Assembly (NCBI GenBank): GCA_000818945.1
Contig: KN805427.1
Coordinates: 10,015-53,460 of the forward strand
Direction of reading: 5' to 3'
Length of the DNA stretch: 43,446 nt
Origin: Schizochytrium sp. CCTCC M209059
Taxonomy: Eukaryota; Sar; Bigyra; Thraustochytrida; Thraustochytriidae
The notes under the pieces are model-generated. The model was not told the origin of the DNA, ran no database searches, and saw only the letters and a program-made list of their open reading frames with translations. Each line of letters starts with the position of its first letter. Positions within the stretch are counted from its first letter, which is position 1. A program made the position numbers and the translations under genes. Positions 19,790-28,286 of the stretch are shown here, piece after piece.

Positions 19790-20318
19790 CTTTACTTGTG
19801 GTGTGCTTGTGTGAGCTGCTGAGGCTGCTGCTGCTGGTAGTGTTTCTTGTTTTGGTTTTGCTTGGGAGTTGCAGGTTTGCTGAGCCCAGCGCCGCGCCCC
19901 GACGGTCGGCCCGTGCGACAAAGCCTAGGATATTACGGTTTTCGCCATTTTTTCCCGTCAGCTCACCTAACTGTCGCGAGAAAGGGGAAAAACTCAAAGG
20001 GGAAAAAAGCAGGGGAATTTCCGCCTGCTTTTTCCCCCCTTTGATTTTTCCCGCGAGGGTGGTCAGGGGATCAAGGGAAAAAAAAAGGGGGGAAATGCTT
20101 GCCACTCTCTCCCTAGTAGTAGTAGTAGTAGGAGTAAATAGTAATGGAAGGCGCGTGGCCCGGAAAGACGAGGAAAGGAAAGGTAAGGAAAAGGAGAGGA
20201 AAGTCGGCGGGCGCGGCGAAGCGGGCGGGAGCAGCAAACCCGCAACTTGAAAGCATCAAAGCCAAAAAACTAGCAGCAGCAGCAGCAGCAGCAACACACA
20301 TACACCAAAGCAAGCAAG
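19790..20318. promoter_or_regulatory. Bidirectional H4/H3 promoter with a large imperfect palindrome
   Basis: This 529-base region lies between the two histone start codons. At its centre an inverted repeat pairs 19996-20013 (AAAGGGGAAAAAAGCAGG) with 20024-20042. The 10-base spacer contains GGAATTTCC, itself palindromic. The symmetry extends outwards imperfectly: CTGTCGCGAGAAAGG (from 19971) faces ATTTTTCCCGCGAGGG (to 20059). TTTTTCCCGCG (20045-20055) and TTTTTTCCCGTC (19948-19959) resemble E2F sites (TTTSSCGC), which would fit S-phase control. The E2F link is inference. Confidence 0.55.
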
Positions 20319-20729
20319 ATGGCCCGCACGAAGCAGACTGCCCGCAAGTCCACCGGCGGCAAGGCGCCCCGCAAGCAGCTGGCCACCAAGGCCGCCCGCA
20401 AGTCGGCTCCCGCCACTGGCGGCGTCAAGCGCCCCCACCGCTACCGCCCCGGTACCGTAGCTCTCCGTGAGATCCGCCGCTACCAGAAGTCCACCGAGCT
20501 CCTCATCCGCAAGCTCCCCTTCCAGCGCCTCGTCCGCGAGATCGCCCAGGAGTTCAAGACCGATCTTCGCTTCCAGGGCAGCGCCGTCCTCGCGCTTCAG
20601 GAGGCCTCGGAGGCCTACCTTGTCGGCCTCTTTGAGGACACCAACCTCTGCGCCATCCACGCCAAGCGCGTCACCATCATGCCCAAGGACATCCAGCTTG
20701 CCCGCCGTATCCGCGGCGAGCGCTCGTAA
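20319..20729 (+). CDS. Histone H3
   Basis: Core nucleosome histone, 136 codons. The N-terminal tail is canonical (ARTKQTARKSTGGKAPRKQL, with K4, K9, K27 and K36), and the fold contains REIRRYQKSTELLIRKLPFQ. The protein ends RRIRGERS where most H3 proteins end GERA. Position 31 is Ala. Position 37 is Arg, where animal and plant H3 have Lys. The 86-90 segment reads GSAVL, not the SSAVM of H3.1/H3.2 or SAAIG of H3.3, so assignment to a replication-dependent or replacement class is not possible from the sequence. The start is fixed by homology (context AAGATGGCC). Divergent partner of H4. Confidence 0.99.
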   Translation: MARTKQTARKSTGGKAPRKQLATKAARKSAPATGGVKRPHRYRPGTVALREIRRYQKSTELLIRKLPFQRLVREIAQEFKTDLRFQGSAVLALQEASEAYLVGLFEDTNLCAIHAKRVTIMPKDIQLARRIRGERS

Positions 20730-21438
20730 ACTAGATGCCCGCTCCTTGCGACATCAGTAATCTATACATGTATTTCTCTGGCTGTCTGCTTTGATGATCC
20801 ATCCTTGAACAATCTTGACACAAAAGAGTGCCGTGCAGCTCTTTAGAAGCGCCTTTGAGATCCATCAATTACACTCATAAGGCAAGCCAGCACAAACTGA
20901 CTGCAAAGCACAGCATAGGCCTTCTCGCTGAAGGTGAGGAAAGCGTTCCTTCCACGCACAAGCGTGTGACTGACGGCAGGTCACCCAACATTTGGCGCAG
21001 GCTTGGTCAAGTCAAACTCTCTTCAAGGGCACCGGCTTCCTACGATGTTCTGGAGTCATGACATGGACTCCAAGCCTCATGTGCAACAACTAGCCAAGAC
21101 TCTTTAGATGCAGTCATCGCACGTCACCCAAAAAGACTTCTCTAGGCCTAGCTTGCCTGTGAGATAAAATTTTGTTCATTTCATTCATCGTCAAACGATG
21201 CATGAAAACTCTCCATGTCCGCTAGCTTGCTCGAACGCTCAGTTGACTCAAGTCTCCACTGGCACGATCCACAAACAAAAATAACTCTCCCCCTTGCATT
21301 GGCTTGCCACCTTTACACGAGACACCACAACGCAGCATGTGGGCATAATTACTTGGTTGAAGCCACCTAAAGCCAACAGCACGACGTAAAGATACAAGGA
21401 GACGGATTCATTTACATGTTGACATTCCTAGCTAATGT
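20730..21438. other. Convergent intergenic region between H3 and cytidine deaminase
   Basis: This is 709 bases of mixed composition with one TAGGCCTA palindrome (21143-21150). A 77-codon plus-strand ORF (20828-21061) has no recognisable domain and a poor start context. I see no RNA gene and no recognisable mobile element. Confidence 0.4.
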
Positions 21439-22338
21439 TCATTCATTTCCTGTCTCGGGCTTTGCCACCCAAAGCGTGCTCGTCGTCGCGGAAAACACTT
21501 TGGAACTCAAGTGCTCGACAATGGCCTGATCGTCCACAAGAGCACCCTGATATTGCACAAGAACGACCTTGCACACCTTTTCCATGGAGGAGGCCAAGGC
21601 TTGAAGAGCACTCGGCGCGTCGAGCGTAATAGGGAGCCCATGGCGCGAGAGATGTTGAGCCTCGGAAGCCAAGGCCATCAAAGCCGTCTGAAAGCAGCCC
21701 TGCGAAGGATTGAAAGCTACAGATTCCATGCACGAGCCCGTCGCCAAAGATTGGCCCGCGTCAGAAACAAACACACAGGCGCGTGGCCAGCCTGAGAAAC
21801 GGGCGTCCGCACTCACAAAGCTTGATAGGGCCTCCGCAAGCACATTAGCGCCGAGTTTTTCCGGAGCCGAGACAGAGGCTTCGAGGTCTTTGGCGCAGAG
21901 TACAAGTTGTGAAGGGTTAGCCAAGAGGTCAAACGTCACTGCACGGGGCAGCAAGTCCTCCTTTAGGCTCAAGACGGTTGGCTCTGCAGCACCACCGCGA
22001 TCGCCCAGCACGATTTGGATGTGCGGAAAGCGCTCCGCCAGCATTTGCCGGCAATGGCCGCAAGGCGTGGCCGTGACTGCAATCACGTCAATCTTCAGGT
22101 CGTCGCGCTTTTGCGCCGCCGCGTGTCTCCTCGCGACGGCGACGGCCGCGTGCTCGGCGTGCAGAGTCTCGCCCAGCGGCGCGCCTGCGAACTCGACGTT
22201 GTAGCCCAGGTGGACGTCACCCTGGGCATCCAGCGCGGCGGCGCCGACTCTGAACCTGGACACGGGCGCCCTCGCGAGCTCGCGCGCCTGCCAGGCGGCC
22301 TCGAGCAGCTGGCGCGCCGTGGCGGAGTCCGTCGCCAT
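21439..22338 (-). CDS. Cytidine deaminase, two-domain type
   Basis: This zinc enzyme of pyrimidine salvage converts cytidine or deoxycytidine to uridine or deoxyuridine. From the ATG at 22338 it has 299 residues, the size of the long homodimeric class found in E. coli and plants, not the ~140-residue tetrameric class. The N-terminal catalytic domain has the zinc motif H60-A-E62 and C93-GH-C96. The C-terminal half (about 150-299) is a second cytidine-deaminase-like domain without the full zinc ligand set, as in E. coli Cdd. No targeting peptide is evident. The frame is open to 22734 only because of the CAAG tract and GC-rich promoter; that extension is rejected. Divergent from chorismate synthase. 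Confidence 0.93.
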   Translation of the reverse strand: MATDSATARQLLEAAWQARELARAPVSRFRVGAAALDAQGDVHLGYNVEFAGAPLGETLHAEHAAVAVARRHAAAQKRDDLKIDVIAVTATPCGHCRQMLAERFPHIQIVLGDRGGAAEPTVLSLKEDLLPRAVTFDLLANPSQLVLCAKDLEASVSAPEKLGANVLAEALSSFVSADARFSGWPRACVFVSDAGQSLATGSCMESVAFNPSQGCFQTALMALASEAQHLSRHGLPITLDAPSALQALASSMEKVCKVVLVQYQGALVDDQAIVEHLSSKVFSATTSTLWVAKPETGNE

Positions 22339-22682
22339 GCCGCGCGCTCCCCGAATCGCGCGACGAAGCGGGCGCGACGAAGGCGGCCGCGGGACGGCCG
22401 GCGGGCGGCGCGGCTCGCAGTCGCGAACTTCACGACAGCAGGCGCGGAGCGTCCCTGGGCGGCCGTCCGCCCGGCGAATCCGCGCTCGCCCGCGCCGCGC
22501 GCCGCGAAGGTGCGGCTGGTAGTTTGCCGGCGGCCGCCGCGTTCTGCAAGGGGCCGCGCCCTCTGCGTCGCCCGGCTTGGCGCAGCGGCACATTTGCGGG
22601 GCGGCGCGCGGGCGGCGGCACATTTGAGGGGCCGCGCGGGTGTGCGCCGGGCGGCAGCGTGTGGCCGCGGCGCGAGCAAGGG

Positions 22683-22742
<60 letters not shown>

Positions 22743-22832
22743 AGTGCGATTGGGGCCTGAGGCAGGAGAGCAGCTCGGCCGAGGGGAGCGAGGAGGCGCG
22801 GGAGAGAGCAAACCCGGCGGGAGCGGGGCAGG
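22339..22832. promoter_or_regulatory. Bidirectional promoter of cytidine deaminase and chorismate synthase
   Basis: This 494-base, very GC-rich region contains a 30-base-spaced direct repeat of GCGGCACATTTGNGGGGC (22585-22602 and 22615-22632), which may be a transcription factor site. It also carries a CAAG microsatellite (22684-22742) about 90 bases before the chorismate synthase ATG. The CATTTGCGGGGCGGC part resembles CACTTGCGGGGCGGC in the Rpn13 promoter (28498-28512). Confidence 0.45.
22684..22742. repeat. CAAG microsatellite, about 14-15 units
   Basis: A perfect CAAG/AAGC tract in the shared promoter, probably within or near the 5' leader of the chorismate synthase gene. Confidence 0.95.
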
Positions 22833-24296
22833 ATGAGCACGTTCGGGCGCGTGTTCCGCGCGACGACCTTCGGGGAGAGCCATGCGCAGTCGGTGGGCGT
22901 GATCATCGACGGGTGCCCGCCCGGCATGCGGCTGACGGAGGCCGACGTGCAGCCGCAGCTGACGCGGCGGCGGCCCGGACAGAGCAAGCTGACGACGCCG
23001 CGAGACGAGAAGGATGCCGTGACCATCAAGGCCGGCACCGAGTGCGGGTTCACGCTCGGCACGCCCCTCTTCCTCTGCGTCGACAACCTCAACGTGCGCC
23101 CTGGCGATTACAAGGAGATGAGCAAGGTGCCCCGGCCCGGACATGCTGACCTGACGTACCAGATCAAGTACGGCATCCGCGCCACGAGCGGCGGCGGTCG
23201 GTCCTCGGCCCGCGAGACCATCGGCCGCGTCGCTGCCGGCGCTGTCGCCGACAAGTGGCTCCTGGAAACCTATGGGACCACCGTTGTCTCGTTCGTGCAT
23301 TCCATCGGCGACATCAAGCTGCCCGCCGAGGGCATGCAGCACCCGAGCGGCCGCCCCTGGACCCGCGAGGAGGTCGATACCGAGGGCTGCCTGCGCATTC
23401 TGCGCAACCCGGCTTCTGGCTGGCGCACGCTCACTGCGGAGGACGAGGCCGACGAGGTTGCGCGCGCCAAGGCGCAAAAGGCCCTCGACGAAAAGGACGA
23501 AGAGGTTTTTCTCAAGGCCGAAGATGATGATGATACCCCGGCCTACGTGGACGCCAAGGATCGTGTCTACACGCGCCAGGGCGTTCTGCTCGAAAAGACC
23601 GTCAAGGATGTCGAGGCTCACCTTACTGATGACCTCGTGCACGTGAGGTGTCCGCATGCGGTCACCGCCTGCCGCATGTCGACTCTGATTCGCCAGGTCA
23701 AGTCCGAGGAGGACTCGATCGGCGGAACGGTGGCGTGCGTTTGCTCCAACGTCCCTGCCGGCCTGGGTGAGCCTTGCTTTGACAAGCTCGAAGCCATGCT
23801 CGCGCACGGTGTCATGTCGCTGCCCGCTACCAAGGGTTTCGAGATTGGCTCCGGATTTGAGGGAACCAAGATGCGCGGCTCGCAGCACAACGACCCCTTT
23901 GAGAAGTCCTCGCGCCCGCACATGGTCCAGCCCAAGACCAACAACGCTGGTGGCACGCTCGGTGGTATTTCCAGCGGCGCCGATATCGTTTTTCGCGTTG
24001 CCGTCAAGGCCGTGAGCACCATTGGGCGACCGCAGCAGACGGTGGATTTTGAGGGCAACGAAACTGTGCTCGAGGCCAAGGGCCGCCATGACCCTTGCGT
24101 GCTTCCTCGCACGCCGCCTCTCATCGAAGCAATGACCTCGCTCACGCTTATTGACGCGGCCATGCTCCAGCGCACGCGCGTTGACCAGATCGGCAGCCAG
24201 ACCATTCCCTCAAGGGCAAAGGTTTTCGAGGCCGATCCTTCTGCGTCTGCTCAGCTCGTTGCCGAGCGCGAGGCCAAGCGGCAGAAGACGGAGTAA
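22833..24296 (+). CDS. Chorismate synthase
   Basis: Last step of the shikimate pathway: it converts 5-enolpyruvylshikimate-3-phosphate to chorismate using reduced FMN. The 487-residue product begins directly with the catalytic fold (MSTFGRVFRATTFGESH), so there is no transit peptide and it should be cytosolic. Conserved elements are GESH with H17, RRRPGQ (45-50), H104 in RPGHADLTYQIKYG, SGGGRSSARET (119-129), NNAGGTLGGISSG in the C-terminal half, and GRHDPCVLPR. Bacterial enzymes are ~360 residues. The extra length is mainly a charged insertion at about 168-262, with a run of four Asp, between the HSIGDIKLP strand and the VRCPHA motif, plus a Lys/Glu-rich tail. The first ATG is clearly right. 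No introns. Confidence 0.96.
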   Translation: MSTFGRVFRATTFGESHAQSVGVIIDGCPPGMRLTEADVQPQLTRRRPGQSKLTTPRDEKDAVTIKAGTECGFTLGTPLFLCVDNLNVRPGDYKEMSKVPRPGHADLTYQIKYGIRATSGGGRSSARETIGRVAAGAVADKWLLETYGTTVVSFVHSIGDIKLPAEGMQHPSGRPWTREEVDTEGCLRILRNPASGWRTLTAEDEADEVARAKAQKALDEKDEEVFLKAEDDDDTPAYVDAKDRVYTRQGVLLEKTVKDVEAHLTDDLVHVRCPHAVTACRMSTLIRQVKSEEDSIGGTVACVCSNVPAGLGEPCFDKLEAMLAHGVMSLPATKGFEIGSGFEGTKMRGSQHNDPFEKSSRPHMVQPKTNNAGGTLGGISSGADIVFRVAVKAVSTIGRPQQTVDFEGNETVLEAKGRHDPCVLPRTPPLIEAMTSLTLIDAAMLQRTRVDQIGSQTIPSRAKVFEADPSASAQLVAEREAKRQKTE

Positions 24297-24654
24297 GCCG
24301 CGTGTTAGTGCACGTTCGAGAACTCAAATATTGCCAATCAGAGAGGACTGGCGTAGGGCGCTTTGTCTCACTTCCTTTTTTCGCTTCACCAAAAACTAGT
24401 TTGTCTCACCGGCAGGGTCCTTGCAGGAGGGTGCTATGCACCCAAGGGAGCCAGCCAGAAGACCCAACTGTACCTGGTTTCTTTTCTTTCGTGTGCGAGC
24501 TCTAGTGACTCTTTTATATCCCTTTTCCCCCTCGTCTCGTCTCGTCTCTCTCTCTCTCTCTCTCTCTTCACACCTCACTCATTCGTGTCGAGAGGCAAAA
24601 CTTCAATTCCAAAAACAAATGATTCATTCTCAATCTTTCTTTTTTATGACATCA
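24297..24654. other. Convergent intergenic region after chorismate synthase and thiolase
   Basis: These 358 bases hold a TCTCG run passing into a CT dinucleotide repeat (24533-24568). AT-rich flanks are consistent with two 3' ends. No gene is supported. Confidence 0.45.
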
Positions 24655-25920
24655 TCAAAGAGCAGCGCGCTTTGTTGGGCGGCTAATGACCATGGCAGAG
24701 GCTCCGCCACCGCCATTGCAAATGGCAGCACAGCCGCGTTCCTTGCCGTAACGCTCGAGTGCGGTAACGAGAGTCATGACGATGCGCGCCCCGCTTGCGC
24801 CTAGCGGGTGGCCGATCGAGACCGCCCCACCATGTACATTAATCTTGTCTGCAGGAATGCCAAGGTTCCGTGCATTGACCAGGGCGACCACGGAAAAGGC
24901 CTCATTGAACTCAAAGAGATCCATCTTTTCCACGCTCGTGCCAGCGCGAGCGAGTGCTTTGTGAGCGGCCTTCGTCGGCGCTGTCGTAAACTCCTCAGGA
25001 GGATTTGCCGCGTCCGCATACGAGTCAATGTATGCAAGAATGGGTAGGCCATGCTTGCGCGCATACGATTCCGAGGCCAGAACAACGGCTGCAGCGCCAT
25101 CGCTAAGCACAGAGCTGTTTCCGGCAGTCACAGACTTGGCATGTGGCGAGGACGCAAGCGCACTGTCTTGCTTACCGCTCGAGGTGAGCTCGAATGCGGG
25201 CGGGAGCTTCGACAGCGTCTCATAGGTGATCTCTCGAAGCATTGGCTCTTCATCTTCAGACACGAGAGTGGTCTTGCCACGCTTGCCGGGAATCTCCAGT
25301 GGCGTGATCTCGTTCTTGAAGACGCCATCAATCGTGGCCTTGCGCGCGCGGGCGTAGCTTCCGGCTGCGTACTCGTCCTGTTCTTGACGGGAAATCTGCG
25401 CCGAGGCGGCGCAAAGGGAGCCTGCGCAGCCCATGGCCTCATTCGTGTAGGCGTCGCGGAGACCGTCGCGTGCGAGACCGTCGACGAGACTTGCGTCACC
25501 GAACTTGCTTCCGAACCGCGTGCTCGGGCTGTAGAATGGCACGTTGCTCATGCTCTCGAAGCCGCCGCACACGACCACATCGTTCTCGCCGAGCTTGATA
25601 CTCTGCGCACCGAACATGATGGCCTTCATGCCACTCGAGCATACCTTGTTGACCGTCGTACAAGGCACGTCGATGGGGATGCCAGCGCCGAGGGAGGCCT
25701 GTCTCGCAGGCGCCTGGCCCGCGCCAGCGCTCACGACCTGGCCCATAAAGACCTCATTGACCTCTTCCGGTTTCACGCCTGCCCGTTGCAGAGCGCCCTT
25801 GATAGCAGCCGAGCCGAGCTTTGGCGCGCTTAGCTTCGACAGTACCCCGCCAAACGAGCCGAATGGCGTCCGCGACACGCCCACGATACACGCGCGCTCC
25901 TGCTGCTGCTGCTGCTGCAT
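24655..25920 (-). CDS. Acetyl-CoA C-acetyltransferase (acetoacetyl-CoA thiolase)
   Basis: Biosynthetic thiolase condensing two acetyl-CoA to acetoacetyl-CoA, the entry to the mevalonate pathway, or the reverse reaction. It has 421 residues, close to the usual ~400. The nucleophilic cysteine is C94 in NKVCSSGMKA. The C-terminal catalytic residues are H371 in GHPLGASG and C401 in CNGGGGASAMV; this last motif is the plant-like form. The N-terminus begins MQQQQQQ, a CAG-repeat-encoded Gln run. It has no obvious mitochondrial presequence or peroxisomal PTS2, and the C-terminus (KRAAL) is not an SKL-type signal, so cytosol is most likely. The ATG at 25920 is the first in frame (context CAAGATGCAG). 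Confidence 0.95.
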   Translation of the reverse strand: MQQQQQQERACIVGVSRTPFGSFGGVLSKLSAPKLGSAAIKGALQRAGVKPEEVNEVFMGQVVSAGAGQAPARQASLGAGIPIDVPCTTVNKVCSSGMKAIMFGAQSIKLGENDVVVCGGFESMSNVPFYSPSTRFGSKFGDASLVDGLARDGLRDAYTNEAMGCAGSLCAASAQISRQEQDEYAAGSYARARKATIDGVFKNEITPLEIPGKRGKTTLVSEDEEPMLREITYETLSKLPPAFELTSSGKQDSALASSPHAKSVTAGNSSVLSDGAAAVVLASESYARKHGLPILAYIDSYADAANPPEEFTTAPTKAAHKALARAGTSVEKMDLFEFNEAFSVVALVNARNLGIPADKINVHGGAVSIGHPLGASGARIVMTLVTALERYGKERGCAAICNGGGGASAMVISRPTKRAAL

Positions 25921-26035
25921 CTTGGTGCTTGCTCTCCGAAGGTGAAACTTTCGCTGTTAGTCAAGCTTGACGCAAGAGTCCCTCTTTTCTCTATACGCGC
26001 TGTCGCGCACTGGGTCCGTGAGCACGAACGTCCCG

Positions 26036-26089
<54 letters not shown>

Positions 26090-26514
26090 TCGTACAAGCA
26101 AGTGACCTCGCTGCGTCGCTCGCAAGAGAAGCGGGGTTGCGGGTTTGCAAAGGTCGATTGCGCGGTCCGCTTGGGTCTTTGTCGTGCAAAAAGGAAGACC
26201 AGTCCGACGTGAGAGCCAAGGGAGGACTATGCATGCTAAGAACCAGACGACCGCGGCGGCGAGGGAGAGAGGGAGAGAGGGAGGAAGGGAGCGCCAACTC
26301 GAACTTGGCTCGACGTTGGAATGGATTGTCCGAACAGCAAGAGAAGCATCGAGTTGCAAAAAGGAGAGCAAGATCAAGCAAGTTGAGAACCTCAACCTGT
26401 TGTTGTTGTTGCACTCCAGCCAAGGAGGAAGAAAAAAGGTCAAGTAGAAGACGAGGAAAATCAGGAGATGGGAAATGGAGAGGAAAGAATCAATCACTCA
26501 CATTAATCCACGAA
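25921..26514. other. Thiolase promoter and 3' flank of the Rpn13 gene
   Basis: A CGTG microsatellite (26036-26089) lies about 115-170 bases upstream of the thiolase start. GAGG-rich and GTT runs follow. Both strands have short open frames made of repeats; none is credible. Confidence 0.45.
26036..26089. repeat. CGTG tetranucleotide microsatellite, about 13 units
   Basis: A perfect GCGT array in the thiolase upstream region. A shorter tract of the same unit lies in the RPL6 leader (about 34698-34718). Confidence 0.95.
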
Positions 26515-28286
26515 TCAATCATACAGGTCGCTCTCCTCGTCAGCCTTGGCCTGGAGTGCACGCAAGAAAGCGCCGATGCCATCGCCACGCTGAAGCTCCG
26601 CGGCGCCGGCCATGGGATCAAGACCAAAATTGGTCATGACAGAGTTGAAGTTGTCTGATTGCAGTGCATGCGAGAGCATGGCAAAGGCTTGTCTGACTTG
26701 CGGACTCGAAAGCGAGTATCGCAGTTCCTGGTCGGTTTGTCGATCCTCTGGCAAGAATTGCATGAGCTCGTCGCGAATGGCAGGATCCTCAAGCATTGGG
26801 AGAAGTTCCGAAGCCCTGTAAATCTCGTTTAATGGCGGTGTGCGCTGTTGCTGCATGGCGCCCGAGACGCCGGCAAGGGCACGCTGAAGATCCTCAGCGG
26901 TGAATTGCTGCTGTGTCCCGCTGGCAGCCGGGGCATCGGTGGATGCTCCGCTCGTCGAAGCCGCCGTGGTGGAAGCTGCGGGGGCCGCAGGAGCTGCAGG
27001 AGCCGATCCAGAGCCTGTGGAGTAAAAGCAAAAAAACATGGTATCCGGTTAGTTTCGATCTATCAACAACAAGCAACCGACCGACCGACCGACCGACTGA
27101 CTGCAGAGACTGACTGGCCTCACGACGCGGATATAAGCCCGACGCGAAGCGCTTCGTCTACCCGCTCAAAGCAGCTTTTGATTAACACCTGAGCGTGCAC
27201 GAGCAAATGTCAAAGCCAGGAGCAGAATTCTGAATATACTGCACGACACGGCACAGCACGGCACTGCGCCACCAAATCGTCCGACAGTCAAACAGATCGC
27301 TAGACAGATGCGGCCAGGCCAGCAAGGAGGAGTAAAGCTGGCGAGCGCTAGGCACTGCGTCGGGTTTTTATCATCAGTTGTAAAAGTCGTCGTCCTTGCC
27401 CTCGTCGTCTTCGTCGTTGTTGTCGCGGTTGCGACGATTTCTAGACCGACCTGAGCTTCCTTCCTCTTCGTCGTCGTCGTCGTCATCATTGTCGCCGCCG
27501 CGCCGACGCTGGCTACGGCTCGAGCTTGGGTTCCCAGAGCCTGTATAGTCGCAAGTTAGATGACAAAGGGGTCGTGCGATACAATGCAATGCGATTCAAT
27601 ATGATGCGATGCGGTGCGACGCGATACGCAACAACGTCCGCACGTAAGCAAGAAAATGGATTGATAATCCAAAGCGTTAGTCAGACCTCTTTTCTCTCAC
27701 TCCTGTCCTTTCTAGCTCCATTTCTCAGGCATTATCTATATAACGTACCGCCCGTCATACCGAAACCCTGCAGCACGCTCTGCAGCTGACTCTCATCAAG
27801 CTGCTGGCGGCCATTGCCACCACCAGCGCCAAATTGGGACAAGAGCTGCATCATAGCGTTCTGATCCGGGGCTCCCGATGCGGTGCCACCTGCGCCACCA
27901 AGACTGCCGACAGGAGCAGCAGGCGGGTTAGACATGTACTCGTTAAGCTTGCGAGCATTGTCCTCGTCGTTCTCCTTCTTGCCTTGCATCCAAAAGAAGT
28001 TACGGCGGCTGGAGTCGTTGAACTGCAACAGGTACACGCGGTCGTCGCGACGGCCGGTGTTCACCTTGGTAAAGGTCTGGCTATTGTGGAAAACAAGGAG
28101 ATCCTCTTCAACCTCGCCGCTGGGGCGCAGCTTCCACACGAGGTGGATGGCGCCCTCGTCGCCGCGCGTAAGGCACAGCTGGCCCTTGCGCGGGTCTGCC
28201 TCGACCTTCCACACGCCCTCGGCGCCGGGTTTCTCCGTGGCATTCAGCATGCCCGCCTTGAACTCGAAGAGCGTCACGCCCGTCAT
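26515..28286 (-). CDS. RPN13: Proteasomal ubiquitin receptor Rpn13/ADRM1, spliced
   Basis: Rpn13 docks on the proteasome base, binds ubiquitin through its Pru domain and, in many eukaryotes, recruits the deubiquitinase UCH37 through a C-terminal DEUBAD domain. Exon 1 (28286 down to 27749; 179 codons plus one base) encodes the Pru domain at residues ~3-118: LFEFKAGMLN, DEGAIHLVWK, NFFWMQGKKENDEDNARKLNEY. It ends at a GTACGT donor. The DEUBAD exon (27014 down to 26515) encodes an Ala/Ser/Thr-rich linker, the helical domain from QFTAEDLQRALAG onward and an acidic end. It has a TTTTACTCCACAG acceptor with a CTAAC branch site at 27048-27052. Direct joining gives 345 residues. A second acceptor inside this intron, at 27540, allows other forms (separate entry). 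The start ATG is fixed by the Pru homology. Confidence 0.9.
27374..27540 (-). other. RPN13: Alternative Rpn13 exon (terminal exon or 90-base cassette)
   Basis: Within the intron before the DEUBAD exon is another exon with its own acceptor (ACTATACAG ending at 27541) and CTAAC branch site (27555-27559). It begins with the same bases as the DEUBAD exon (GCTCTGG) and in the same phase. Read to its stop it encodes about 55 residues: Ser/Arg-rich, then a run of Asp/Glu, then RNRRNRDNNDEDDEGKDDDFYN. The resulting 234-residue Rpn13 would have no DEUBAD domain. Alternatively, a weaker donor (CAG|GTCGGT, exon end at 27451) makes it a 90-base, frame-neutral cassette joined to the DEUBAD exon, giving 375 residues. 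Which forms are used cannot be told from DNA. Confidence 0.65.

Noticed and set aside
19790..19921. 44-residue N-terminal extension of histone H4
   Set aside because: Not conserved; histone H4 starts at the universal MSGRGK.
22095..24089. A 664-codon minus-strand frame across chorismate synthase and its promoter
   Set aside because: Same antisense effect of GC-rich codons; the plus-strand gene has all family motifs.
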